DNA from: Microcebus murinus
Lineage: Eukaryota > Chordata > Mammalia > Primates > Cheirogaleidae
Direction of reading: 5' to 3'
DNA length: 64,000 nucleotides
NCBI RefSeq assembly: GCF_040939455.1
Contig: NC_134120.1
Coordinates: forward strand, 1,642,501-1,706,500
The notes under the pieces were generated by a model. The model was not told the DNA's origin and made no database searches. It saw only the letters and a program-made list of their open reading frames with translations. Both the position numbers and the translations under genes were made by a program. Shown in pieces: positions 14,311 through 26,700 of the stretch. How positions within the stretch are numbered: the stretch's first letter is position 1; each line of letters begins with the position of its first letter.

Positions 14311-15472
14311 TGTGATATTGTGGTATAATAAAAAAATATGTATTTGGTCTTTCTCCCTGGTTTCTGGCACAGAGCACCTAAAATTCCTGTGATTTCCTGA
14401 ATGATGCTAGCATCTTTTCTTACAATAATTGTTCTGGGTGCTGGATTCCTGGTACATAGCTCATAAAATGCTGGAATCTCCAGAGTGGTAAGAGACTTTT
14501 GTATGCTGATGAGATGACTGGGGTCTAGGGCACCTGGACAATTTCAGGGTAGAGGTTGGTCACCCAAAAGACCAAGCCACTCTGCCCCAACCTCAGACCT
14601 CTGGAGAGGAGAGAGGGGGTGGAGATTAAGTGAAACACCTGTGACCAATGATTTAATTAATCATGCCTATGTATTAAAACCTCCATAAAAAGCCTAAATA
14701 ATTGGGTTCAGAGAGCCTCCAGGGTGGTGACACCCCACGTGCTGGGAGGGTGGCATGCCCTCCCTCATGTCTTGTGCATCTTTTCCATTTGCTTGTTTCT
14801 GAGATATAACCTTTAGAATAAACCTATAATAGGAAGAAAACTATTTCCCTGAGGTCTGTGAGCCGTTCTAGCAAATTATAGAACCCAGGGAAATGGCCGA
14901 GGGAACCCCAACTTACAGACATTTGGTCAGAAGTAAGAGAGGCCTGGGCTTGCAGTGGGGAAGTCTTGTAGGGCTGAACCCTTAAATTTCAGCCCCTGAT
15001 GCTAGACAGGTAGATGGTGTCAGAACTGAATTGAACTGTAGGACTCTGCATGCTTGGGTCCCTCAAAAATCCATACGTTGAAACCCTAACCCCCAAGAGA
15101 ATGGTATTAGGAGGTGGGGCCTGTGGGAATTGATGGGTCTGGAGGGTGGAGCTTCCCTGATAACATTAGCATCCTTCTAAGAAGAGGACCCGAGCTGCCA
15201 TCCCCCTTTCAGTCATGGGAAGATAGGAGAAGTCAGTAGGTAGTCCACAACTTAGAAGAGGTCCCATGACAGAACCTGTGACAGCACCCTGGTCTCAGAC
15301 CCCAGGTTCCAGAACTCTGAGAAATAAATGAATCTCTTTTGTCTACAAATCACTTATCTGTAGCACTCTGTTATAGCAGCCTTACCTGACTGAGACCGGT
15401 GGCCACCTGGTGTTAGAGATAATTGGTGTGTGTTTGACGGGAAGAAACCCACACATCTGGTGTCCAAAGTGG
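14311..15472 (+). mobile_element. ERVL-type LTR with primer-binding site, itself interrupted
   Basis: The LTR starts at about 14311 with TG and runs to 15455, ending in CA; 15044-15398 is a later insertion. I recognise the family by phrases such as 'gagcacctaaaattcctg', 'atgcctatgtattaaaacc' and 'tgagccgttctagcaaatta', and an AATAAA at 14817-14822. Just past the LTR, at 15458-15472, a 15-mer matches the complement of the tRNA-Leu 3' end at 13 of 15 positions, which points to an ERVL-type element. Sequence beyond the primer site is lost, so this is neither a clean solo LTR nor a provirus. It has no viral genes. I do not assign a family name. Confidence 0.7.
15044..15398 (+). mobile_element. 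MST-like (ERVL-MaLR) LTR nested in the older LTR
   Basis: Diagnostic phrases in order are 'acgttgaaaccctaacccc', 'gtattaggaggtggggcct', 'tctaagaagaggaccc', 'ccagaactctgagaaataaa' and 'ctgttatagcagcc'. The polyadenylation signal AATAAA is at 15323-15328. Its first 15 or so bases are diverged or missing. It splits the U5 end of the surrounding LTR, which resumes with 'gccacctggtgttagag'. It is therefore younger than its host element. No internal genes are present. Confidence 0.8.
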
Positions 15473-15510
15473 TACCAGTGAAAAACACTGTCGACACGCA
15501 TTTCTGTTTT

Positions 15511-16028
15511 ATTGACTGATTGTAAATGCTATTTTTATTTTTAATTTTATGTCCTCATGTTAACTGACAAATACATAAATGAAAATAATTTTTGTATATT
15601 TATCTTGTATCTTGCAACGTTGCAGAACTCGCTTATTAGTTTTAAGGGGTTTTTTATGGATCTCTGGAATTTTTTAAATAGATAATTATGACAACTACAA
15701 CATGAGATGGGTGTTTACCCCCCTCCTTTCTGCTTAGTATGCCTTTTATTTCTTTTGATTGTCTTATTGCAATAGATAGGACTTCTAACACTGTGTTGAA
15801 GAGAGTGGTGAGAGTGGATATCTTTGCCTTGCTCTAAATTATAGGAAAGAGCATTGAAATTTTTGTGATTAAATAGATCATTAGCTATAGGTTTTTAAAT
15901 AAATTCTATCTATGAAATTAATGAAGTTCTGTCTCTATACCTTCTATTCTGAGAGTTTTTATCACAAATAGATGTTGATATTTTTCAAATTTTTTCTCTA
16001 CTTCAATTGATATGATCATGTGATTTTA
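15511..16028 (-). mobile_element. L1 ORF2, antisense, right piece of the split element
   Basis: It continues the L1 broken at 14310. Landmarks on the plus strand are 'tgtatcttgcaacgttgc', 'ttttgattgtcttattgc', 'gcaatagataggacttct', 'ggatatctttgccttgctc' and 'ttgatatgatcatgtgattt'. About 20 consensus bases at the break are missing, presumably lost at or after LTR insertion. L1 similarity ends near 16028. Confidence 0.85.
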
Positions 16029-17130
16029 CTTGTAAACGTATGAGTAACACATGCTTAGAAACAGAAAAGTATAAGACAAAATTAATTTTCATTAATAATA
16101 GGAATAAATATTATTTTATAAACCTAAAATCATGCAACATATCAGGAACATTTTCATAGGTCACTCAATATATTTCTACAAAATGATTTTCTACTGGCTA
16201 CATAATTGCTCATGATTATCATATTTTTAAAATCCCACTGAATTCAATTTAAGATAATTTAGAATGTATACTTTTATTCTAAATAATACTTTGATTCAAT
16301 ATGATTGTGTATACGTTTTAAATATCTCTGATTATGTCTCTAAGGTGAATTGTTAGGAGTGGACTTCTTTAAGAAAAAGGTGTATATTTTTCAAACTTAT
16401 GGTATACATCATATATGGTTAAGAAGTAAGTGTATGAACCAATCAATGTCTTATTTCATTGCATGGAATATCCAGTTATTTTGTGCTTGGTGGGATCATG
16501 GAAATGCGACAGTTGACTGTCCCTCTCTTTGTGTGTCCATGTATAGGTTTACATGATCTCATGTTTCTCTTTGTTTACAACTGAGTCTCTGTACTAGAAA
16601 ATGAAGTCAGAGAAACAGGTATTGTGTTCTACTAATCTCTGTATTGTCAGTAGCTTGAAATAATGCATGGCTTGAAATAAATTTTGAGAAAAATTTGTTA
16701 TATGAGTTTTTTTAAACTAACATATTTGAATGTTTATAAAACTAATAAATGCTCACATGGAAGTTTTTTTTAAAGTTTTTAGAAAGTTAACACTTCAGTT
16801 ACCTGAGGCTTATAACTAAGAAGTAGACACCAAAAACTGCATGGTATATTTTCTTTCATTGTGTTTGAGATCTATGCTAATAACAACAGAGACAGGTGGG
16901 GAAAAAGACAGGGAGCAGGTGCCGTGTGTCCACATGTACTTTGAGAACGTGCTTGTGGAAGAGACCAAATTCTAACAGTCCTGGGTGGCGGTCCCCTCTC
17001 ACCTGGGCAGCGTGGGAAACACCAGGAGAAATAATTTTTGGATAGTCTCCTTTTCAGAAGTAGTCCCTTTATGGCAGCTGCTACCCACCAACACATTTTT
17101 ATTTCAGAAGGAGTAGAATACAATTGTCAG
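16029..17130. other. Unannotated A/T-rich stretch
   Basis: A/T-rich and possibly including older unrecognised LINE sequence (16030-16420). No gene or confident repeat call. Confidence 0.4.
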
Positions 17131-17132
17131 AG

Positions 17133-17175
<43 letters not shown>
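17133..17175. repeat. (CA)n microsatellite
   Basis: An uninterrupted CA run of about 21 units, likely polymorphic in length. Confidence 0.97.
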
Positions 17176-17177
<2 letters not shown>

Positions 17178-17670
17178 GTAGTCACACTATCCCAAGAATA
17201 TACATCATCACCTTTATTGAAACTTGCATGTTATAGAATTTCCTGCCACTCGGTTATAACATGCTGCTTAGGGCGAACAATTTCTACAGATGCCTTAGGT
17301 ACCTGTTTTGTTATTTTTTTCCAAAGGACATTATCTGTAAATTTAAGAGAAGTGATGCTCCCTGCTAATAATGCTTCACACTTACCATCGCGGCCGTAGC
17401 AACCCGCCTGGCACACTGTGAGCAAGCCTACAGGGTTGATTTCCCTTATCTGTAAGCTGGAGGGATCGTAAATCACTCTACTCCGTCTGTAAGAGCTTTC
17501 ATGGAGAGTTGAAAGTCCTACTATAGCCAATTTTTGACTTGAGTGTATGAAAATGACTTTTGTTTTGGGAAACATATAGGATATAAAAGATTTATGTCAA
17601 AAAAAATGATTCTACTTGGAGAACTATGGAGGAAAAACTGCAAATAAATAGTTATGTTTATTTAAATATT
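17176..17670. other. Unannotated stretch, no gene seen
   Basis: Ordinary unique sequence. The overlapping frames at 17124-17399 (plus) and 17231-17575 (minus) are unrecognised. Confidence 0.45.
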
Positions 17671-17884
17671 CTTTAATACAGGGGTCCTCAAACTTTTTAA
17701 ACAGGGGGCCAGCTCACTGTCCCTCAGACCGTTGGAGGGCCAGACTATAGGTTAAAAAAAAACTATGAACAAATTCCTATGCACACTACACATATCTTAT
17801 TTTGAAGTAAAAAAACAAAAACAAACGGGCAAAAACACCTGCATGTGGCCAGAGGGCCATAGTTTGGGAACGCTTGGTTTAATA
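17671..17884 (+). mobile_element. Small non-autonomous hAT-type DNA transposon
   Basis: The element proper is 17679-17876 (198 bp). Its ends are 'caggggtcctcaaact' and 'agtttgggaacgcttg', inverted repeats matching at 12 of 16 positions. It is flanked by 8-bp target duplications, 'ctttaata' (17671-17678) and 'gtttaata' (17877-17884), differing at one base; 8 bp is the hAT signature. Internal phrases 'tccctcagaccgttggag' and 'cctatgcacactacacat' match a hAT family I remember from some mammals. It carries no transposase and would have depended on a related enzyme. Confidence 0.85.
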
Positions 17885-18685
17885 TTTATAAAATATAAAA
17901 TAGGGTGTAATGTGTGAATAATTGTGCAATATTCTAAGTTAAAAATTACCCATGAGGGCAAATATTTCTGTTTTTATTTGCTTATTGCACTAAACCTAGA
18001 ACCCAAACAGCAAGTACCTGGCACTCAGCAGACATTAAAGGAGTTCTGGTTTCAGGAGTGCATCCGGCTTCTACAAACTGGCAGAGGAAGCCTAACGGTC
18101 TATCTTAGGCTTGTTTTGGTTTATGAGGAAGGAGAGCGTTGCAGCGTGCACAGGGGACAAGGAGGCAACTTCTAGGATAGAAGAACATGGTCCAGAGCGC
18201 TGAAGGGACGTGGGCGTGGCACGTTTAGGATGGACCGAGCAAACACGGCGGAACATGCCAAACAAGGGCCACTAGCAAGGAGAGCAGACGTGAGGACTTC
18301 GCTTGCCTTTCACAAGAGCCGATGGGAGGGAACACAGAGAACCCCATCCGGAAAAGAAGATTACATGGTGAGAGCACTGGTGGTCGAAAGTCAATAGCTT
18401 GCAACAGTGTGCAAAGTGGACCCGAGGGCACTTTCGGATAACTTGCAAGGAGGCTTTCAATAAGGGGTTAGCACCAGGGCTAAGAGGAAAAAACTGTATA
18501 AAGTTTGGTGAAGAACGGCCACACTTCAGAGTTTCTCTTAAAGACAGAATCGGCTTTAAGGAAAACACACGGCAAAGTGGACCAGGTGGAGTAAGAAAAT
18601 CGTAAACATCTCAGGTTCTTCCCATGGAAATTTCCCAGAATGAGTTAAACCTGTGTAGCTCAGTCTGGACGTTTTCAGCCAAATT
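17885..18685. other. Unannotated stretch, no gene seen
   Basis: Unique sequence upstream of the CpG island. No gene or repeat recognised. Confidence 0.45.
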
Positions 18686-18689
18686 GTGT

Positions 18690-19960
18690 GCATCGGCCTC
18701 TGTCCTTCGGAAGGACTCGCTGCAGGCGGCTCCCTGTCCCTCCTGCTTCTAGAAAGAGGATGGGTGGACCAGGCAGGACGGCCTGGGGCGGCGGCTCTGC
18801 AGTGGACCCTGTGCTGCCGTCCCGGATAAACAGTCCCGCAAACCCCCGGCCACTTGGACCGGACGATCGTTCATTCCCAGGAGGAAACAGAGGAGAAGGG
18901 TCTTTCCAATTAGGTCACAGTTCAAAAAGTAGTAGAGACACGCCCCAGGTCCGTGGGGCCCATTCCCTGGTTCCCCAAAACGGGAATTGCCTTTTGCTTT
19001 TGGGGGCCGATTTGCTCTTTAAATTCGCCTTTAGGGCAGGAGCATTTAACCCTACAAAGTCAAAGTGACGGGGAAAAGAGAAACCTAACAACAGTGCTGT
19101 TAATAGATGGAACAAGAGAACTTCCTCGCCCCGCCACCCCCCACCGCCCACCTGGAAAGACCGGGGGGGAAAGCGAGGCTGCTCCGGGGCCCGGACGAGG
19201 GGAGGTCCGGCCTCCACCCTCGGCAGGACTCGCACCCCCTTCCTGCCCCCACCGCTCCCTCCCGGCTCGGCCGCGCCTCTCCCGCGCTGCTCGCCACTTT
19301 CCGGCACTGCAGACGACTGACTTGTCGTGTCTGCTGATTACGGCTGCCCTTTGCCCCGGCCGTGAGCTGGGCAGGTGGAGCGCTACCTGGGCTTCCTCTG
19401 TGAGGTGTCCCGAGGCTCCAGGATGGCCTCGCACGCGGCGGTGGGCGCCCGCCATCACCAAACGGGCGAAGAGTGAGTGGCGACGTCTGGGCTTGTCGCG
19501 CTATTTGCTGGTTTTCCGCTTTTCCAGTGCCGGCCTTCCAGTCTCCGAGAGGAGGCTGCTCGGACCCGGGGCGGGCCTGAGCGTCAGGCCAAGGGAGCCG
19601 GGCCGCGAGGGCGCAACGCAGTCGCCGCGCGGGGAGCCACCCCTTAGCAGCTGGCCGGCCTGAGACAAGCAGCTGGCCCTGCCCGGCGCGGGGCGGGAGA
19701 ACCGTCATTCGCACGGGCTCACGGAGGCGGCGGTGAGGCGGCGAGGGCTTGCCGCGGGCGGGTGTCGAGCACACGCGTCGGCCGGCACGCTTGGCTGCCA
19801 CTGTGCTGTCGGGCGGAAACGGGGACTCAGGACGAGGGCTCGGTCATCGGGCACTTGGTTTGGGGCCTCGCTCGTCTGTGCGTGTGCAGTGAGGGCCGAC
19901 ACACCAGGCGGGGAGCAGGCACGGCCGTATTAAAGCCGGGAGCCCACCTTTTCTTTTCAT
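18690..19960. promoter_or_regulatory. CpG island, candidate promoter
   Basis: GC-rich with dense CpG, strongest at about 19100-19930 and clearly denser than flanking DNA. Two perfect GC boxes (GGGGCGGG, Sp/KLF-type) lie at 19568-19575 and 19690-19697. No TATA box stands out. Open frames run on both strands (18953-19663 plus, 236 aa; 19100-19801 minus, 233 aa), but their translations are Arg/Pro/Gly-rich and unrecognised, as expected for CpG-island DNA. It could be a promoter of a gene or lncRNA extending in either direction, or an orphan island. Confidence 0.65.
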
Positions 19961-20039
19961 TTTTTGGTTGAGATAGACGAACAGGGGTTTGGGGTTTTAA
20001 TCAAAGCCACGGGAAGTGGTGGGAAACAATAAGCTTCTT

Positions 20040-20210
20040 TCTGGGCGGCAGGCGAGGGCCGACCCCACCTCCCTCCCAGCCGCCCACCCTCGGGGCGAAG
20101 GAGGCCCTGCCCTCGGCCCCACTGGGCGCACCTGCTGCCTTGGGCCCCCCCCACCCCCACCCCCGCAGGCCACCGGCCACCTCCACGGGGAGGACAGTGG
20201 AGGTTGAGAT
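20040..20210. other. GC-rich tract with C-runs
   Basis: It includes an 8-C, 5-C, 5-C array separated by single A bases (20144-20164), giving G-quadruplex potential on the minus strand. It may be an extension of the island at 18690-19960. Confidence 0.6.
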
Positions 20211-20299
20211 CCTTGGCCAGTGTGGAGAGGCCTTTTAGAATCAACTCAACGCTTTAAATATTTTCTTTAAAATATAAATGGCAAACCTGACATCACCCA

Positions 20300-20925
20300 T
20301 TCTATACCATATGATCCTACAACTGCATTCCTGAGCATTTATCCTAGAGAAATAAAACCTATGTTCACACAAAATCTTGTACACAAATGTTGGTTGCAGC
20401 TGTGCTAGTAATAGCTAAAAGCTAGAATCAACTGACAGATCCTGTAATAGGTCAATCTGACGCCCACAGACCACAGTATATCCATGCCATGGAATACTAC
20501 TCAGCAAGGAAAAGGAACACATTTCAACAGATTATACAATGCATGACTCCCTTCGTGGCCATTCTTGAAATGACCCAATTACAGAGGTCAGGGATGATGG
20601 GCAGCGGGGTGGTTTCGGTGGTAAAAAGACAACAGAGAGAGGTCTTTGTGCAGGTGGGGCATTTCTGTGCCTTGATTGAGGTGACTCTACAAGTCTACAC
20701 ACGTGATGAACAACACAGAACGTTGGCATGATGCGCACGCATAGAACTGTGCATGTGCATCATGCCAACGCTGATATTCTGGTTTTCATATTCCTCTACA
20801 GCTACCTAAGGTGTAACCACTGGGAACATGGGGGAAGGATCCATGGGACCTCTCTATACCATCTGTGGTTTCCTGTGATTCGCTAATTATTTTACAACTT
20901 AAAAAAAAAAATTAAGAAAACCAGC
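20300..20925 (+). mobile_element. L1 3' end relic with an internal hairpin
   Basis: The L1 3' ORF2/3' UTR order is clear: 'ccatatgatcctacaactg', 'tatgttcacacaaaatc', 'tatccatgccatggaatac', 'ctactcagcaaggaaaag', and finally 'gggacctctctatacca' with an A-rich end at 20900-20925. The central part is diverged. The inverted repeat at 20721-20770 lies inside it. Confidence 0.85.
20721..20770. repeat. 21-bp-arm inverted repeat (hairpin)
   Basis: The left arm 20721-20741 and right arm 20750-20770 are reverse complements at 19 of 21 positions, with an 8-base spacer. The first 14 bases of the arm, 'cgttggcatgatgc', pair perfectly. It lies in an L1 3' UTR relic and is not part of the L1 consensus as I remember it, so it may have arisen by template switching. 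Confidence 0.85.
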
Positions 20926-23790
20926 AGAAAAATGTAGTACGTGCTCTCGGGAGAGAGATGAGGAAGGCGGGAGGCGTGGAGAGGTGGTCAATCAGTTGGC
21001 CGCTCCCCCGACCCCACAGGTCAAACACCGCAACGTCCGGACAGAACATAACACCTGAAATTTAAGAGAAGTTGAGAAACGGCTGCATGCACATGACGCT
21101 TGAGCAGGAGAGCAAACAACCAGAAGAACCAGCTGGACCCGTCTCTCAGAGCTGGGTTCGAGTCACTAGTTAGGTAATTCGTTTCTCGTTATCAGCCCTT
21201 CCGCATTATTTACTTTTAATACCTGTGTATATGTAATGCAATTCTTAAAAAAAAAAAAAAAAGGGAAGACACAGTGATACAGCAGCAAACACTTTCCCAT
21301 CAGCAGGGTCTGGGCAACGTTTCCATCCCCGTTGTCCTGTGCTGTCTCCACGAGGGGCCGTGGGACCCTTGTCAGGCGGAACCCAGCGCCCTGTGCCCCG
21401 GCACCTGCACACGCTCAGTGCCGACATTTATGACTATTAGATTTAACTGCCTTGCCGATTTCCCATATTTTCCGTATATTTTTCTGACAAGACATTTTTT
21501 TATCAAGCTTTATACGTGATTATACTGGAACAAGCTTACACCTGGTATATCCCAGCATTGACTAGTTCAATATCCCTTTCAACACTCAGGAGAGATTGCG
21601 AACCCCATTTGCCATAGACTAAATTGTCCAAACCTACGTGTTCTTTTTCGTTCTTCTGGTCCAGAAGAAGGTTAGCTGGCATAATCTTACAGTTGGCAGC
21701 ACTTAAGCTTGTCTAGTTCCTCCAAAATTAATGTATAGGCAGAGGAAATAAACGGAGTCGCAGTTAGGCTTGATAAGCCTGAGCAAGTCCGTGACAAACA
21801 CCTTCTCAATTACCCAAGGTCGACAGGTGAACACCAACATGCCAAGAGCAGTGAAAATTTGGAAACCGTTTTCTGTTTTTAGTTGCACCAGGCTTCCTAG
21901 TTTTGAAGAGACAGTAGTGTGTTATGTGATTTTCAGATTTTCAAGAACCTTAGTTACCCCAAAGCTTCCCAAATGGGAAGTATGAAATGTGGGATGTCAA
22001 TGTTTATTAAGCTGGAAGGGAGGTGGACTTCGTGCACATAGCTTTAAAGTCAGCTTAAATTGGAAATAATAAAAAGAAAAAAAAAACATTTTCAAAACTT
22101 AAAAGGTGAATATTGGTTTGACAAACTTGAGAATATAGACTTTTTTATGGGTAGTACATGGCCCTCATGTATTGTACATTCGAAACCGGCTGAGAGTGGG
22201 TCTTAGGTGTTCTCGGCACGAAAAGAAACGTCAGCCCTGGGCAGAGACGGAAGCTAACCAGCTTGCCTGTAGTAACCAGCTCACCACGAACATGCACATG
22301 AAGGTGTCATTCATACACCTTAAATATATACAATCACGATAAAACATTAATTAAATAAATTAATCGCCCCTCATTCAATAAAATAATTGAAAAGAAATAA
22401 TTCTTAGAGAAACTTTAATCCACATGTTTGTCATTTAATTTCTACTCACTTTTTATTTACATGTAACTTAAGTTCGTTATTTTCGTGCTATCTGCTGGAC
22501 GCATCTCGTATCTGCATGCTTGAAATGTCACGCGGAATCATGAGTCATGTGAGTAGTTAACACATCCTACAGTGTCAGTGACATTAAAAAGAAATTTTAT
22601 TCCTGCGGATTTGGGTGCAGAATAAGCGAGCTAGTCTTTCTCACAATTTTAATTAAGACTATCTAATATTCATATTTCTCATATTCTCAAGTCTTGCCAA
22701 CCAATATTTAATTTTTTTTTGAAATCCGTATTCACTCCTAAACAATGCTGGCTTGAGGGTCCACGGCCTTGGATTTTCTTTTGCCTCTAGTTATGTCTCT
22801 CAAATGAATGTGGTCTAGATGTTCCTCTGTTCCCAACCTCGGGAATTACGTTGGTTGAGAAAATCACTGTGTTTGGATCGGTTCTGTAGGTTTCGGGCTG
22901 AAGCTGAGTATTCCCCAGACGACAAGGCTCCAAGAAGGACCCTTAACCTCCGTGCCACATGTCACTTGACCTCAGGAAAAGAGAATGAAGACGTTTTAAC
23001 CCTAGAGCAACAGACACGATTTATCCACCATCAATCAAGCACTCACCAGCCCGCAGGTCTTGGGGGTGCGGTTGTCGAAGCTGTGCGGTTGTCAAAATAA
23101 AGTAAAAATCGTGTGATTAAACTTAATTTGCCATGAAAAATTTTCCCAGAAACACGCAATAGCAGTTGCTAGGGCAGTCAGAAGACTTAAGGAAAATGTT
23201 AAATGGTCTTGCCGTCTAAATATTATTTATAGGCATTCTTACCCGGTAGGCTTGCTGAAGAAATATTGGCTTTATTTTAATCCTTAAGAAGTCTGCCGCT
23301 GATTTGGTTTTACTTATTCGTACATGTTGACTTTTGGCATCCCGCTGAGACAATTTCATAGTGGCTTCAGCTTTATTACTTCCTATCATTATTTTTTAAT
23401 CTGTTGCCTCTAGGACTCTAAAAAGCAGATATTTAACTCCCACAATATGGAAAAATCACCCATTTCCCTGCCGAGGAGCGCAGCATCCATTATGTCAGAG
23501 CGGGACGTGACAGGTCTGTGTGGGACATGGCACTCTCTCGACCCCTCTCATCTCTTCTGTGGGGGCATTGTGCTGAATTTGGGGGCTGCTTCTTTTACAA
23601 TCACTTTGAACGTGGATTAGGTAGTGGGCCTGCAGGTCCATCCTTGCTTTGGACTCACCTTGCTTTGACTGCACGGCGTGGGATGCCAGAACCCCAGCGT
23701 TCTGAACGCACCTCACCTCCCACTCATCCCAGCACTAAGGAGTCTTCAGGAGGAAGGAGAGGCACGCTGGCCTTGAAGGCGGAAAGCCTA
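20926..23790. other. Unannotated stretch, no gene seen
   Basis: Mostly A/T-rich unique DNA. A 17-base A run lies at about 21247-21263. Short frames (for example 22819-23100 and 23518-23841 plus) are unrecognised. No confident repeat. Confidence 0.45.
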
Positions 23791-23794
23791 AGCT

Positions 23795-26700
23795 TTGAGA
23801 TAAGATGGCACAGACTCACTTTTCCCTGCTCTTCCCTCTAAGTACAGCTACATGCCTTTGCACCATTTCAACAGAACATCATCAAAGGACTCCGAAAGGC
23901 AGGGAGGAAGTAGACCACTGAGACCTCAAGACTTGGGGAAGACAGGGCAGCGAGTTTCCTGGGCTTTCTTTCTAGAACAAAGCAGGTGCTACAGGGGCCT
24001 GAACGCAGAGCCACCCACTGCTGTAGACGAACAAACACAAACGGGAAACGCCTGCCTCCTCTCACCAAAGGATCGGAAAGTCTAGTGGAGGAACCCACTG
24101 TCTGGTGCCCACCAGGGCAGCACCAGGCCAATCTGCCACGTGGTAGCACCAGCGAGACCTCCCCTCAACCCAGGTTGGTGGCAGTGCTCACGGAACCCAC
24201 ACAGGGACCCATAACCTCCCACGAGCCCCAGGCAGGGGTGACCTGGTCTGCCTCAGTGTCGGGGGTGGCCGAATCTCAGTGGAGACCCCTCCCCACACAC
24301 GCAGGGCTGCAGTGGTCCCTTCTGATGGATCCTGAGGCCCCAACAGTCACAGAATGTCACAGCCTGCCACCTAACAACAGAAAGTGACTCAGGGACAGTG
24401 TTTCTTTCACCAACGGCTCAGGTGGCTTCATCAAGGTGGGTGTTGCTCTGGCAGCATCAGAATGAAGCTGAATTGAGAGATTCATGAAAGTAAAATTAAA
24501 TTGTCACTGAAACTACCGATGGCAAAAGCAAGGCAGGACCTGCGTGCTAGACCTCAGCAGCGTACATGCAACACAGCAGATTTAAGTAGAACCAAGATCT
24601 CCTGACTTAGTAGCCAAAGTATTTGGGATTTTGAAAACTCATTCATGATACAAGTACACAGAAAAACACAACCTGAAAGAGAAAATAAAATCTACTGCCT
24701 TCCCCTCCTCCAACATTGAGATGCATCAAATGCTGTGATTATCCACAAAGAATTTTTAAAGAGCCATCAAAAAATTGTTTCAACAAAACAATTACCAATT
24801 ATCTCAAAGCAAATTTAAAAATAGAAAATCTCTGTGAACAAATACAATTTCTAAATTAAAATAAGACATAGGGAAATGATAGAACTAAAAACATAATAAT
24901 CAAAATAAAAACACATTGGATGATCTAAAAAGTATAATAGATATGACAAAGGAAAGAAAATCAGTGAACATGAGCACAGAACACTGGGGTTTAGACAATA
25001 GGAGAAAATTACTTCCCCACAATATTAACAGAGGCTCAAGAACCTATGGGGCTATGCCAGAAGATCTAGCATTTGTTTCATGAACCCCAAGAGAAAAGAA
25101 ATTGTGAAACTGCAATTGTATGTGAAAAAACAATTAATAATTTTGATAAATTATACATAATAATATATAATGGCTAAAAACTTCTCAAATACGGTGAAAG
25201 ACATAACCCTAGAGATTCAAGAAGTCTAACAAATCCCGAATAGAAAATCCAAAGATATCCCACACAAAATACATGATAATTAAAGTTCTGAAATCTAAAG
25301 AAAAAGAAAAAAACCTTAAAAAAATTCAGAGACAAATGACATAGTATCTACAAAGGAAGATCAATTCAATAAAAGCAAATTTCTTATTAAAAACCATGGA
25401 GGATGAGAGTGTCACAATATTTTAGAAGTCCTGAAAGAAAAGAATTCTATATCTAGCAAAACTATCCTTCAGGAATCAAGGAAAAAATAAAATACCATCA
25501 GTTGAGTGCAACTTAAAAGAATTTGTCACCAGCAGACTTGCCCTTGGAGAATGGCTAAAGGCAAGCAAATAGAAAGACAAAAGTAGTAGAAGGCCATAAA
25601 CCTCAGAAAGGAAAAAAAAGAAAAATGGAATGTATAAAAATAGGGATAAACATAATAAGCTATACGTTACCTCTATAAACTATACTGTTTGAGTTTCTTA
25701 ATTATATTTCACTGTTGAAGCACATTAGCTGTGGTGTCTCATATACACAGAGGAAATTCTTAAGACAATTATGTTTAAAAGTAGATAGGGTAAGGGATTG
25801 AAATAGAAGATTTCAACACCTCAAATGAAGAGGTAAAACATTGATACCAGTAGATTGGGATAAGATACATATGTATATTGTAATATCTAAAGCATCGACA
25901 AATAAAACTATATGAAGCAATATGCTTATGCACATTATAAATAAATCAAAATGGAATTCAAAGAAGGCATGTTTAAGTATACCATAGGAAGTAAAAAAAA
26001 AAATAAGAAGAAACAGAGGGACAAGAAACTGAAAGTACACACAGAAAAAAAATACTAAAATGGAAAACTGAAGCCCTAATAATTACTTTGTTATCAACAA
26101 TTACTTTAAATGTAAATGACCTAAATATACCTTAAAAGGCAGAGATTGAGTGAATAAAAACCACAACCCAAAGATATGGGTTTCTGTCAACAGAAAGTCA
26201 CTTTAAACTCATAAAATAATGCCAAAAGTTATTCATGCAAACATTAATTAAAAAGCATGTGTTATTATATTAATATCAGATAAAATATATTTTAGATCAA
26301 AGAAAATTACTAGGGTCAAAGGGAAGCAGGCATTACATAGTGACAAAACAATTGATCCACCAAGATGACATGGCAATTTTAAATTTACATCCACCAAACA
26401 ACAGACCTTCAAAATGCATGAATAAAAAACTAGTAGAGTTGAGAGACAAATAAACTCACATTTAAAGTTGGAAGCTTCAACACCCCTCTCTCAACAATTG
26501 ATAGAAATACAGTCCTAGGCAAAAAAATCAGCAATATGTAGAAAAATAGCACCATCTACCACAAGAATCTATTGACATTTGTATAACACTCTACAAACAA
26601 AAGCAGAATATACATTCTTTTCAAGCACTTTCCTAAGATAGACTATATCCTGGAACACAAAGGAAAACCTTAACAAATTTTAAAAAATAGAAATCACCCA

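Noticed and set aside
14311..15472. Endogenous provirus with genes
   Set aside because: Only LTR sequence and a primer-binding site remain; no internal coding sequence was found.
18953..19801. Overlapping 236-aa and 233-aa frames on opposite strands
   Set aside because: Both are within the CpG island, where stops are rare. No homology was recognised, so the island is reported and not the frames.
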